Positions 19,543 to 28,001 of a stretch of DNA of 40,677 nucleotides are shown here, piece after piece (position 1 is the first letter of the stretch; each line of letters opens with the position of its first letter). The notes beneath the pieces are model-generated. The model saw only the letters and a list, made by a program, of their open reading frames with translations. It had not been told where the DNA came from and ran no database searches. The DNA is from a virus: the IMG/VR virus record IMGVR_UViG_3300027976_000082, positions 1 through 40,677 of that record; one strand, given 5' to 3'. Made by a program: the position numbers and the translations under genes.

Positions 19543-21752
19543 TGTTGGACTCTCGGATAGAAGTTGTTGTATTGCTCGGGCGAATACCAGCTCTCTTTGC
19601 CATGAGGGTGGGGCTGCCCGGTCCAAGGCTCCCATACGGGGAGGCCATATTGCTCCTTGTCGGGAATGTCATATTGACTATTTGGGCTTCCCATCATAAC
19701 ATGATTGGGCAAAGTTTGCAAGAATTGACTGACGTAGGGCACATGCTCGGACCTGATGGGACTGTTTGCCTTTCCCTTGGCGTCCTCTATCTCACCGCGA
19801 TTGCTAAGAGTTATTGTAGCCAAAGATTCGTTTTTCAAATCGCGCAACGATAATACGCGATGAGTATTTTCGGCGACTTTGTGACTGTAGGTCGCAGCGC
19901 AATTTTTCATGCGTTGCCCTTCGTCCGGGCATTCTTCCGCACGGACTTCGCGCATCGTATGTTCGGGGAATGACATTAATGTTTCCCCGGCATCTGGGTC
20001 CCGTTCTTGCTGCGCATTCCATTGCTCAAAAATGGGGACGATGTCGTCCCAAGACATCTGGTTGAGATCAAGACCCCGTCCGCGATCCTTTAAATGTTGC
20101 AACATTGCAGGTAGCCGTTCAACCATGCCCTGTTGGATGGGTTCTATTTCTTCTCCTCGCATCATTTTTTCTTCCGTATCTCCGGGAAAAAGATAGCGCG
20201 ACTGAACCACCTCCCAAGGCTGTTTCCCGGAAAACCAGTGTTCCCCCTGCCGGTGCGCTGCTGCCAATCCGGGTGGCAAAACGATGCTGCCTTCTTTCCA
20301 TTGCCTTACGAGCCAAGAAGCGATGCGGTCCGTTTCTTTTGGATAGAACCCGCCCAGCATCATGATGAGCGCTTCTCCCTCCGGAGTGTGAAGCCAATCA
20401 TACTTGTCAACGGTTTGCATTAACCGCTTACGGATTTTAGGATTAAACGGGTAGTCTTCTGGTTTTATATTTAAGAAGAAGGCAAGCACGGGAGGCAAGT
20501 CGCTCCCAGCAATGTGCTCGCCCGACACCTCTGAAATTTCCTCAAAGAGACCCCGGTTAGCAAGCATCTTGTAGACGATGTTGCTGGGAGAAAAGTCGCC
20601 TTTCCCGGCCTGATGATCTTCCCGCCTCTTGTCATGGATGTGATGCCAATAGCGGACCGCCTCCTGCGGCTCGTACTTAAGCAGGAGTTCCATTTTGTCA
20701 GCGGACTCAAGAGCAAGCGTGTAAGCCGTGTTCATTTCGTGCTCTACATCCATAACCCGATCCCGCTCTGGTGGCTGCACCCACAGGTCAGACTCTACGT
20801 CGTAGCCGGAGCGAAGCCCCGGTCTGTACAGGTCCTCTCTGGAGACCTCCGGAGGAACGACGAAACACTGGATCGGATGCGTAGTGCCGGGTACATTTGT
20901 CCCGTCCAGATGATTAACCATCACGCCGATCATCTCGGCTCTCGACCAGTCCGGGAAGGCGACCGTGTCTACAAACAGGGAAACATCCACATCGCTGTCT
21001 GGCGAATATTGATATGTGGTCAACGAACCGGTGAACACGAGGGATAGCCATTCGTCCATACCATCGTAGCCAGCGTCGTCCAAGTGCTTATAAATGGTTG
21101 ACACGATCCATTGCTTGTGCTCGGGCCTGAGCAGAGGAGAGTCGGAGTCTGGATGGTCCCAGACGTCCGGGTCGAGTCCATCGTGAACGGGATCTAGAAT
21201 ATTGGCCTGTCTGTTTGTGGCCCCATCTGGCCGTAGCTCTTCTTCGGTAGCCGTTCCGATAGATCCGTTTGTTGCATGTAAGACTCCATAAATCGCCGGG
21301 ACGCCCCCGCCCGCCGGGACATACTCCGTGATGAAATGCGGCTCGTTGTTAAGGACCACCTTCTGGCCGAGCGTGAAAGGCGTCGGCTGCTTGATGGCGG
21401 ATTCTTCGGGCGACAAGGGCGCGGCGAACGCATCGACAGAAGGCCTGTGCCCGCAGGCTCCGCTTTCGCAAATGCGGATGCGTGACCTCAACATCCGTTG
21501 ATCTTGCTTCGAATCGGCTTCGCTGTGCAGACCGCTCCCGCAGGAGGTCATATGCGCGATGCCATCATCGCCAGTCCAAGCAAACCTACGATGCGAGTTC
21601 TCCCCCGTCATCGGCATCTCCTGCCAATGCGGATACTCCGCCGCAACCATCTCGGCGACGTAATCCCCCCGGCGGGCTAAGAAGGCTTGCGGGGTGTGGG
21701 CTTCTTGTTGTTGTCGGCTGTTCGATTGTAGACTGAGTGGCATATATGACAT
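19539..21752 (-). CDS. Nucleotidyltransferase and PcfJ-like fusion protein
   Basis: A product of about 737 aa. An N-terminal region (residues 1-230) contains a likely small barrel (FTLGQKVVLNNEPHFITEYV). Around residues 240-262 is a nucleotidyltransferase motif, VFTGSLTTYQYSPDSDVDVS (GS....x7..DxD), followed by a helical region. Around 615-680 lies a PcfJ-like domain: MKNCAATYSHKVAENTHRVL, then SLRDLKNESLATI and KANSPIR. The combination is unusual. The activity is not known; NTase domains with GS..DxD add nucleotides to RNA, antibiotics or proteins. The start is uncertain: the ATG at 21752 overlaps the 59-aa gene by 76 nt, and a shorter start at 21743 or 21650 is possible. Confidence 0.7.
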   Translation of the reverse strand: MSYMPLSLQSNSRQQQEAHTPQAFLARRGDYVAEMVAAEYPHWQEMPMTGENSHRRFAWTGDDGIAHMTSCGSGLHSEADSKQDQRMLRSRIRICESGACGHRPSVDAFAAPLSPEESAIKQPTPFTLGQKVVLNNEPHFITEYVPAGGGVPAIYGVLHATNGSIGTATEEELRPDGATNRQANILDPVHDGLDPDVWDHPDSDSPLLRPEHKQWIVSTIYKHLDDAGYDGMDEWLSLVFTGSLTTYQYSPDSDVDVSLFVDTVAFPDWSRAEMIGVMVNHLDGTNVPGTTHPIQCFVVPPEVSREDLYRPGLRSGYDVESDLWVQPPERDRVMDVEHEMNTAYTLALESADKMELLLKYEPQEAVRYWHHIHDKRREDHQAGKGDFSPSNIVYKMLANRGLFEEISEVSGEHIAGSDLPPVLAFFLNIKPEDYPFNPKIRKRLMQTVDKYDWLHTPEGEALIMMLGGFYPKETDRIASWLVRQWKEGSIVLPPGLAAAHRQGEHWFSGKQPWEVVQSRYLFPGDTEEKMMRGEEIEPIQQGMVERLPAMLQHLKDRGRGLDLNQMSWDDIVPIFEQWNAQQERDPDAGETLMSFPEHTMREVRAEECPDEGQRMKNCAATYSHKVAENTHRVLSLRDLKNESLATITLSNRGEIEDAKGKANSPIRSEHVPYVSQFLQTLPNHVMMGSPNSQYDIPDKEQYGLPVWEPWTGQPHPHGKESWYSPEQYNNFYPRVQQ

Positions 21753-21856
21753 CCAACGTTCTTAGCGTATTTGGGGTACTTAATGTGAGTGTCGCACCAC
21801 CCACACTTCTGGAAGATCCATTCGCTGCCGTCTTTAGCGGTGACTACGATACTCAT
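21677..21856 (-). CDS. Small zinc-binding protein, 59 aa
   Basis: The frame begins MSIVVTAKDGSEWIFQKCGW and contains C-x2-C-x2-H (CGWCDTH) and C-x2-C-x-H-like (CHICH), a zinc-ribbon arrangement, then a basic tail (NKKPTPRKPS). The ATG overlaps the TGA of the CCA-enzyme gene (ATGA). It lies in another phase over the first 76 nt of the 737-aa gene, so one of the two starts may be shorter than listed. The clear metal-binding motif argues that it is real. Confidence 0.6.
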   Translation of the reverse strand: MSIVVTAKDGSEWIFQKCGWCDTHIKYPKYAKNVGCHICHSVYNRTADNNKKPTPRKPS

Positions 21857-24800
21857 GCCGCAGAGTCTAGCGGTCGCGCCAGTTCGAGCAGCGTGGCTCG
21901 TTCGTTCAACTCGGGATCATCGATTGTGGCTTGGGTCAACTCGTTTAGGATCTGGCCAATTTGCGGGCCTTTTGGAATTCCCAGATCTAATAGATCCTGA
22001 CCATTGACGGCCAACTGGGAACGGTTTGTGGGCTGCTGTTCATTACGAACTTGCTCGATGAGCTTTGCCTGTGTCTCATACTCTGCGTCCGCGCCGGGTA
22101 CTGGCACGCTTTTGCCGTTGGAGTCAGACCAGCGGATGTGAAGAAGGTCGTCGGCGTGGTCTTCGACCTTGTTCAAGAAGCGCCGTGCTCCGCGCTCATT
22201 CGTGAACGGCGCGAACATGTGATGACGCACCAGTTGCCCTACCCGATTGACCCGATCACTGGGATAGCGCAGGCGCTCTAAAGCTTCGCGAGCCATGTGC
22301 GCACCCTCGGCCTCATGCATCTTGCCAGTGCTGCTGCCGTCTGCATGGTCCTTCCGGTAGTAGTGATGATCATTGGTGATCGGATCCTTCCAAGCAGACG
22401 AAGGCTTTCCGATGTCATGAAGAAGCGCCGCAAGACGAACGTCAGGATCGTCAGTGCGTTCAGCCGTGCTGCGCAGAACTGACAACGTGTGCTCGCCCAA
22501 TGTCAAATCGTGGTGGCGATTCTTTTGGTCGTAATTGAAGTTGTCGTAGACTTCAGGGAAGATGTGCGCCAGTACCCCCGTGTCGTATGCCAAACGAATA
22601 GCCTCAGCGGGCTGGTCCGAAGCCATCAACTTGTCCAGCTCAAGCTGAATGCGCTCTGGGGGCAAACCGTCCAGACCAGACGCGGCATACTGCATTTGTA
22701 GACGCGTAGCCTCATCGGGGTCTAGCCCGTGACGGCCCTTGGCCACAAGGGCGCGAACCACGCGCAACGGGTCGTCTTTAAGGGAATCGCTGTGGAGCGT
22801 CCGCAGCGTCCCGTTAGTTATGTCCTTTGCTCCGTTGTGAGGATCGATAAGCCGCCCTGAGTTCAGGTTAACAGCCATGGCGTTTGCAGTGAAGTCTCGC
22901 CTGAACAGATCCTCATGAGGGGTCATCCGATGGTCGGTCTGGACATCAAAGTCGGTGTGACCGGCCCCCGTAGACCTCTCCTTGCGCGGCAAGGAAACCT
23001 CGACCTCGTCGCCATCTTTCTTGAATCGAAAGACGCCGAAGTCCTGTCCGGTGTAATCAACCTTTCCGTCAAGCGCAGTCAGCAAAGACTCAACCTCCTC
23101 GCCGGGAAGCCCGGTCACCATCAGATCGATGTCCTTGGGCTGCTTGCCTAGCATCACATCGCGCACCGCGCCACCTACGGCATAAACCTCTCCGCCCCCG
23201 TTATGCAGAGCCTTGGCGACCTCGTCTACTACCGGATTGGCGAGCGCCAACATGGCCACAGTCGAGCCGAGCTGGTTGGAAGCCGCCAGCTTGGTGTCGG
23301 ACCCCTTGTCATCCCGAAGGTGCACGTTCTTAACCTCTAGCTCCGGATGCTGATAATACCATAGCTCTACCATGTGGCGCACGGTGTAGGGCATGTTGGT
23401 CATCGACCGGATAACCACCTTGCCACCCGGCTCGTACGTTCCCTCGACGATGCCACCCGGAGTGAACTTGCCCGGGATGTCAGCTAAGCGCTGGCCTTGC
23501 TGCCCGACTGTGATCTCATCGTCTTGAACGTCGTAGATGAATGGGACCGCCCCCGAGATCAGATCTTTCGGCTGCTTGTCGGTGTATTTCATGACCTTGG
23601 CCAATAGCGGTCGCTTGGCCTCTTCCTTGACATAATGCAGGTCCACGACCTTCCCCAGATGGAGTCGGGCGTAACCCACTGGACAGCCGTAGTGGTAAGC
23701 GACGAAGTATGTGTCCGACTCGCTTCCGCCTAAGAACCCGTCGACGCGAGCAGCCTCTCTGAGGCTAGCAAGCGGAAAGATCTCAGGCTGGAGCGGAGTA
23801 ACGTGGGGCTTAAACGGATCGGGTTCGTCCGTCCCGATTTCGGGAAAGCCGCCGTTCTCGTTTATTTCCCGCTTAACGTCTGCGCAACCATCCTTGCGGT
23901 GGCGATCATAAAGCTGCCAGCGCGGGAACAGACGATCACAGGTCGGGCACTGGTATAAACCAGAGGGGTTACGCTTCGGTGGTTCTTCGGCGGTTTCCAT
24001 CTCGCCCGAATTGGCCCCGGTGTTTTCCACCTCCAAGTCCTCGATGGTCTTGATGACGTTGTCGTTACCGGCGTATAGCGTGAGCGACTGATCCTCGGCC
24101 CATTCGCAAAGCGAGGGGATGGCGGCTACGTGTACGGGCCAAACTTGGGCTTTATCTCCACCGACCGTAATCCATCCGTAGCAAGCATTATCTCGTAAGG
24201 GGTTCTCGGTCGCGGCCTTGATCGCCAGCTCGCTATGAGAAACGCGGCCAAGGTAAAGATGGCCATCGTTGAAGGCGTAACGAATGTGCGACGATCCCCT
24301 AGGGGCGAATTCATCATTGATCGGCTCTCCTTCGATGTTTGTGATGCCTCCCCACGTCCAACCGATATTCTTGCAATAGTCTTTGAACACGCGCTGTAAG
24401 GACCGGATGTTAACATTGCTCTGAACCTCCCACGTAGCTTTGCCGTTATTGATGATGACCCATCCTACCGCCATCGGACCCTGATGCTGTGGGTCGATGC
24501 CCGCATGCTCAGAAAGCTGCTTATGATCGTGTGAAGGGCTGACCTCAAGCTGTCCGTTGGCATAAACGAATTTGTACTCACCGGAGGTAGGCTCATAATC
24601 AGGCTCATCGTCCCAGTACTGCTGGTCGATGTCAGAGGCTCGCTGCGGCTCCTCTGCCGGGTATGCGTCCCCTGAATAATCTAGGGACGTTTTGAGCAGC
24701 GAGTCTAACGAGCCGAAGATTATGTTCGCCCGTTTGCTAAACCGCGATGTGCGCTCCGTCTCTTTGGCGTTGGGGCAAGGTTCGTACCCATCATTCTGAC

Positions 24801-25056
24801 CGTAAAACTTGCACGTTAGATCAATGGCATATTGACTATCAGGGCTGACCCAAGCGTAACGGCCTCCGTTCACGCCAACATGCCCGCCAAGGCGCTCTGT
24901 CAGCCATCGAGCGGTGACATAGGACTGTCCCTGTTCAGGGCGTCGGTCCCCACGCTTCAGCGGGTAGCGGGTGTCGTCTCCCCAAGCCCGTTCTGCGGTC
25001 TTACAAAGAGCATCCAGTTCTCCCTGCGTGATGGAATCATGATGCCAGATAGTCAT
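21853..25056 (-). CDS. CCA-adding-type tRNA nucleotidyltransferase fused to a long N-terminal region
   Basis: A 1067-aa protein. The last 460 residues follow the class II CCA-adding/poly(A) polymerase plan: VYAVGGAVRDVMLGKQPKDI (GGxVRD and DxD, about residue 620-645), RRDFTANAMAVN, DPLRVVRALVAKGRHGL, then an HD-type phosphohydrolase domain with LAALLHDIGKPSS (about 875-887) and a helical C-terminus. The first 600 residues are unusual: a zinc-finger-like YQCPTCDRLFPRWQLYDRH (near 370) and a possibly GNAT-like FVAYHYGCPVGYARL region (near 460). CCA enzymes are normally 400-500 aa, so this is a large fusion. It may repair tRNA ends during infection. Confidence 0.8.
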   Translation of the reverse strand: MTIWHHDSITQGELDALCKTAERAWGDDTRYPLKRGDRRPEQGQSYVTARWLTERLGGHVGVNGGRYAWVSPDSQYAIDLTCKFYGQNDGYEPCPNAKETERTSRFSKRANIIFGSLDSLLKTSLDYSGDAYPAEEPQRASDIDQQYWDDEPDYEPTSGEYKFVYANGQLEVSPSHDHKQLSEHAGIDPQHQGPMAVGWVIINNGKATWEVQSNVNIRSLQRVFKDYCKNIGWTWGGITNIEGEPINDEFAPRGSSHIRYAFNDGHLYLGRVSHSELAIKAATENPLRDNACYGWITVGGDKAQVWPVHVAAIPSLCEWAEDQSLTLYAGNDNVIKTIEDLEVENTGANSGEMETAEEPPKRNPSGLYQCPTCDRLFPRWQLYDRHRKDGCADVKREINENGGFPEIGTDEPDPFKPHVTPLQPEIFPLASLREAARVDGFLGGSESDTYFVAYHYGCPVGYARLHLGKVVDLHYVKEEAKRPLLAKVMKYTDKQPKDLISGAVPFIYDVQDDEITVGQQGQRLADIPGKFTPGGIVEGTYEPGGKVVIRSMTNMPYTVRHMVELWYYQHPELEVKNVHLRDDKGSDTKLAASNQLGSTVAMLALANPVVDEVAKALHNGGGEVYAVGGAVRDVMLGKQPKDIDLMVTGLPGEEVESLLTALDGKVDYTGQDFGVFRFKKDGDEVEVSLPRKERSTGAGHTDFDVQTDHRMTPHEDLFRRDFTANAMAVNLNSGRLIDPHNGAKDITNGTLRTLHSDSLKDDPLRVVRALVAKGRHGLDPDEATRLQMQYAASGLDGLPPERIQLELDKLMASDQPAEAIRLAYDTGVLAHIFPEVYDNFNYDQKNRHHDLTLGEHTLSVLRSTAERTDDPDVRLAALLHDIGKPSSAWKDPITNDHHYYRKDHADGSSTGKMHEAEGAHMAREALERLRYPSDRVNRVGQLVRHHMFAPFTNERGARRFLNKVEDHADDLLHIRWSDSNGKSVPVPGADAEYETQAKLIEQVRNEQQPTNRSQLAVNGQDLLDLGIPKGPQIGQILNELTQATIDDPELNERATLLELARPLDSAA

Positions 25057-25062
25057 TACCCA

Positions 25063-25263
25063 TTAAGAATCGGATTGGCGTCGTTCATGAGCCTCTGTCG
25101 CCCTGCTTAGGGCGTCACCGTCACAGTGTGGGCATATCTCAATCGGAGATTTTCGAATAAACATTGGGCTATCCATAACAACCTCCAGAGGCAGGCGGGT
25201 CATCCGGCGAGGGGAAAGACCAAAGCCTCGTCGACTGGTTTGACAGCACTTACATAGGCGCAT
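25063..25263 (-). CDS. Small Cys-rich protein, 66 aa
   Basis: It begins MRLCKCCQTSRRGFGLSPRR and ends with ICPHCDGDALSRATEAHERR, so CKCC and CPHC may form one zinc site. The start at 25263 overlaps the 25250 gene by 14 nt. A much longer frame upstream would cover that gene in another phase. There is a weak ribosome site. No family is recognised. Confidence 0.5.
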   Translation of the reverse strand: MRLCKCCQTSRRGFGLSPRRMTRLPLEVVMDSPMFIRKSPIEICPHCDGDALSRATEAHERRQSDS

Positions 25264-25477
25264 TACAGTTTGATCCACAGGTCCATCCGCCTCGGCCGAA
25301 CCTGCGGGCTTCGCGACGACAGATCGTGCACCGAACTTCACCGTTGCTACAGCAAGCAAATTTACTTCGTGGCGCGCAATAAATGGTCCCGCCGCACCCG
25401 CACGAGATTTCATTGCGGATCGGTCGGTCATTTTTAATCGTACGCGAGACCCTTTGTAGACGTCCGTCCTGACTCAT
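25250..25477 (-). CDS. Small zinc-binding protein, 75 aa
   Basis: It begins MSQDGRLQRVSRTIKNDRPI and has CGCGG, FACCSNGEVRCTICR and WTCGSNC, seven or eight cysteines in a basic context. It is probably a zinc-binding nucleic-acid-associated protein, but not recognised. The start overlaps the preceding stop by ATGA. Confidence 0.6.
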   Translation of the reverse strand: MSQDGRLQRVSRTIKNDRPIRNEISCGCGGTIYCAPRSKFACCSNGEVRCTICRREARRFGRGGWTCGSNCNAPM

Positions 25478-25932
25478 TCGTCTAACGGGCTGCCAAGGTC
25501 TTTGAGGATTTGAGCAGCGTCATTAGTAATGGCAGCCGCCAAAACAATCGGTTTGTAGACTTTCACGCCGTCTACATCGCAGATATCCCGGATGGCAACA
25601 AGGATAAATCCTTGGCTTTCTGATGCCTCGTCGAAGGCATCCATGATTGCGTCGATGTATCGCTCCTCGGAATCTAGATTGTCGGCCGCCGAAGCATCAC
25701 AGATCAGATCAGATTCTGTGAAAAGACTGAGGTGATTGGCAAAGGTCCAGCCATCCGGCTGCCCTACATACAAAAAGTGATTTTGATCCCATTCGACATA
25801 GACCAACTGAAAGCCGTCGCCATCAATCTTGATTTCTCGCACGATGCCTCGGGCGCCAGCAGTCGCCTTGCTGTAAACTTGATCGAATCCGACACAGAGT
25901 TCTACGTCTGCCCCAACAAAAAGCTCATTCAT
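25474..25932 (-). CDS. Hypothetical protein with an N-terminal beta barrel
   Basis: A 152-aa protein. The first 70 residues (FVGADVELCVGFDQVYSKAT, then GARGIVREIKIDGDGFQLVY) look like a small SH3-like barrel. An acidic helical second half (IDAIMDAFDEASESQGFIL) follows. No specific family is recognised. The start overlaps the preceding stop by 8 nt; it is the second gene after the leaderless promoter at 26162. Confidence 0.6.
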   Translation of the reverse strand: MNELFVGADVELCVGFDQVYSKATAGARGIVREIKIDGDGFQLVYVEWDQNHFLYVGQPDGWTFANHLSLFTESDLICDASAADNLDSEERYIDAIMDAFDEASESQGFILVAIRDICDVDGVKVYKPIVLAAAITNDAAQILKDLGSPLDE

Positions 25933-26161
25933 TGAATCTGTTCTCCTTTGCCATTACTAGAGCGATGTCGTCTAGTTTCGAGGCAAAGAGACCAGCATAT
26001 TGATCAGCACGGCGGGCGATCACATAAGCCAGAAGGACTTTCCCTAGGCCCCTCCTGCCTAGTAGCAGTCCCGACAGCAGCAAAAGGAAGACATCGACAT
26101 CTGTTGTCGCTGCTTTCCATAGGCCCTTTAGTACTCCAAATACAAATCTAATTTCAAGCAT
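25925..26161 (-). CDS. Small membrane protein, 78 aa
   Basis: It begins MLEIRFVFGVLKGLWKAATT and contains VFLLLLSGLLLG and VLLAYVIARRAD, giving one long or two short hydrophobic segments, followed by a hydrophilic tail. Its function is unknown. It could be holin-like or an inner-membrane accessory protein, but no signature supports either. The start is set by an extended -10 box 6 nt upstream. Confidence 0.55.
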   Translation of the reverse strand: MLEIRFVFGVLKGLWKAATTDVDVFLLLLSGLLLGRRGLGKVLLAYVIARRADQYAGLFASKLDDIALVMAKENRFNE

Positions 26162-26176
26162 GGAAGTATAATAACA
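26162..26176 (-). promoter_or_regulatory. Extended -10 promoter (TATTAT), leaderless start
   Basis: On the minus strand TGTTATTAT (26176-26168) is followed by ACTTCC and the ATG at 26161. A second possible -10, TATACT, overlaps it 3 nt closer to the ATG and would be too near. Confidence 0.55.
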
Positions 26177-26227
26177 GACAAATGACCAAAGCGATGTCAG
26201 CCAATAAAAGTGCGGGCATCGGATCTC

Positions 26228-26710
26228 TCATTTGAAGCTCTCAATAAAGATAAGGCTATCCCAAAATTCGTTTTCTACCTCGGACAGCGTGTCGTAATAG
26301 CGATCACACATGCGCTCCATGTCGAGCACAGGGACCTTGTCGGTTGACCTAGCAGCGTTGCGATCAAGCGCCTCAGCCAAGTTCTTGAAAAGAACTAAAT
26401 GGCACTTGGCCTTGCTACGCGCCCCGACCTCAAGAAGTTGAAGGCGTCCGGACCGCCACAAGTTAGTCGCGTCAACAACACAATCTACGCCATGCTTAAG
26501 ACCATCCCCAAGATCTGCATGTGTGCGGCCCCAAGCGTAAGCGTTGGCTTCAGCTCGTGCAGCGGGCTTGTGCGCCTCGAAGAGGCTTCCGTACTTCTCC
26601 TCGCGAAACGCGTCCGGAGATAGGATCGTGGCCTTCAGGTCGAATAGCCGAGCAGCCCAAGTGCTCTTGCCGCAGCCGGGGATCCCGGCCAGAACAATCA
26701 TGTTGGGCAT
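26228..26710 (-). CDS. P-loop kinase, polynucleotide-kinase-like
   Basis: A 160-aa protein with LAGIPGCGKSTWAARLF at residues 7-23 (Walker A, AAA_33 type), SPDAFR, VDATNLWRSGR at 79-89 and LDRNAARSTDKVP with the LID arginines (117, 121). This matches the 5-prime kinase domain of phage polynucleotide kinases, which phosphorylate RNA or DNA ends. No phosphatase domain is fused, but a HAD-family gene lies a few genes upstream in the operon. Small-molecule kinases share the fold. It starts right after the preceding stop. Confidence 0.8.
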   Translation of the reverse strand: MPNMIVLAGIPGCGKSTWAARLFDLKATILSPDAFREEKYGSLFEAHKPAARAEANAYAWGRTHADLGDGLKHGVDCVVDATNLWRSGRLQLLEVGARSKAKCHLVLFKNLAEALDRNAARSTDKVPVLDMERMCDRYYDTLSEVENEFWDSLIFIESFK

Positions 26711-26983
26711 CTACTCAACCTTTGGCTTTTTGTTTCGAAGGGCGGCAGCAGCCCTGTCGGACCGATGTAGGGCTTCCAGAAACTTAGCCTGCTGCGGGGT
26801 GACCTCCCCCAAGGAGTACGTGTCTCCTACCGAGTCAAAAAATTGTGTGGATGACTTGTCCATTGTGTCCCGCCATGTTTTAGGAGTGTATTCGAACGGC
26901 TCCTCTTTGCCGAAGACCAAGTCTAGCAGCAATGTCAGCAGTTTGTCAAGGGCTTTATCGAAGCAAGCGGGAAAGGGAATCAC
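26711..26983 (-). CDS. Hypothetical protein, 90 aa
   Basis: It begins VIPFPACFDKALDKLLTLLL, a hydrophobic helix that might be membrane-associated, and ends with a charged helix (AKFLEALHRSDRAAAALRNK). No family is recognised. The GTG at 26983 was chosen for its strong GGAGG site 6 nt upstream; an ATG at 27019 lacks one. It overlaps the previous gene by 29 nt. Confidence 0.55.
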   Translation of the reverse strand: MIPFPACFDKALDKLLTLLLDLVFGKEEPFEYTPKTWRDTMDKSSTQFFDSVGDTYSLGEVTPQQAKFLEALHRSDRAAAALRNKKPKVE

Positions 26984-27170
26984 GAAGGTCCTCCGCTGTT
27001 CGAAGCGCCGACGGATCATCGAGCCGGATCTGTGTGACGAGCTGTTCCAAGTCGTCGTATAGATACTCCAAATCGCGACTCATCGAATCATCAGAGCTTT
27101 GCTTTGGGGCGATCTGTTGTATGTCTTCCATGCTGGGTAGCTTTTCGTAAAAGGGGGACGGCTCACTCAT
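26955..27170 (-). CDS. Small helical protein, 71 aa
   Basis: It begins MSEPSPFYEKLPSMEDIQQI and has a long amphipathic helical region (LEYLYDDLEQLVTQIRLDDP). It is probably a coiled coil of unknown role. The start overlaps the preceding stop by 8 nt. Confidence 0.55.
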   Translation of the reverse strand: MSEPSPFYEKLPSMEDIQQIAPKQSSDDSMSRDLEYLYDDLEQLVTQIRLDDPSALRTAEDLRDSLSRLLR

Positions 27171-27399
27171 CGTTGGCCTCTTCTTCTTGGCCTTCATAAT
27201 AGGCAGTCAAGTATGCATCCGCTTTGATCAACGAACCCTCAAGGGCTTTTGTCATCGCCGAATACTGCTGCCTGTTTGACAGTTTTCTATATTGATCGGA
27301 TAGGTCCTGCGAAACGCTCTGCATATGAGAGATGTTCAGTGCCGCCCTAATGACCTCTAGGTCGGTGACTAGAACCTGAATATCATCAGTTAAGGACAA
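27163..27399 (-). CDS. Small helical protein, 78 aa
   Basis: It begins MSLTDDIQVLVTDLEVIRAA and consists of helices with an acidic tail (YEGQEEEANDE). No family is recognised. The start overlaps the HAD gene by 10 nt. It and the next gene may be partners, since both are short helical proteins encoded back to back, but this is speculation. Confidence 0.55.
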   Translation of the reverse strand: MSLTDDIQVLVTDLEVIRAALNISHMQSVSQDLSDQYRKLSNRQQYSAMTKALEGSLIKADAYLTAYYEGQEEEANDE

Positions 27400-28001
27400 C
27401 TTAGCACACCCTGCCTTTCTAAATAAAACTCAATACCTGCCCAAGTGGGGGCTAGGTATAAGTGTGGGATGTCGGTCAAAGCCCGATTGTACTCAAACAA
27501 CAGACCAAATGCGTCACGCCTTCCCGTACGCGAGGTCTTCCAGTCCCAGTCGTAAAGAAAATTGCATAGTGTCTTGGGTCGATCATCGATCAGGTACTGA
27601 CAGTCCGTTAGGTACGACCGCTTATCGTCCATCGTGCAAAGGACCTTGCCGGGAGGGAAGTGCTCAGCGATCCAACGCTCAGTCGGCTCCATCAGGTCTT
27701 CATTCCTATTCGACAAGTAGACGATGTCGTGGCTCTGGGCCAACCTGAATACGGCCTTGGAGGCTCCTTCGAAAGGCCGCCTAGTGGTTATCACCTCTTC
27801 GGTGTGGACTCGGCTTAGCGCGGACTCAAAGGCCTCTTCGCCACACGCGTCCCACGGGCTTCGCCATTCCACCCAAGGCATATACGCACCCCGGAACAGG
27901 CTTTTATCGCCGCGCTCGATAGCGTCATCGATGTATGCCTGACGAAGGGCAGCTTCGAAGCAGTACAAGGTCGAGTCGATATCTATCGCTATGAGAGCCA
28001 T
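27390..28001 (-). CDS. HAD-family 5-prime nucleotidase-like phosphatase
   Basis: A 203-aa protein with motif I DIDSTLY (residues 7-13), motif II IVYLSNRNEDL (S97) and motif IV LIDDRPKTL (D139, D140), as in the NT5C-like branch of HAD phosphatases that dephosphorylate (d)NMPs. A cap region lies between residues 20 and 80. It sits next to a dNMP kinase and a P-loop kinase, which points to nucleotide or nucleic-acid-end metabolism. The start overlaps the dNMP kinase stop by 13 nt. Confidence 0.8.
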   Translation of the reverse strand: MALIAIDIDSTLYCFEAALRQAYIDDAIERGDKSLFRGAYMPWVEWRSPWDACGEEAFESALSRVHTEEVITTRRPFEGASKAVFRLAQSHDIVYLSNRNEDLMEPTERWIAEHFPPGKVLCTMDDKRSYLTDCQYLIDDRPKTLCNFLYDWDWKTSRTGRRDAFGLLFEYNRALTDIPHLYLAPTWAGIEFYLERQGVLSCP

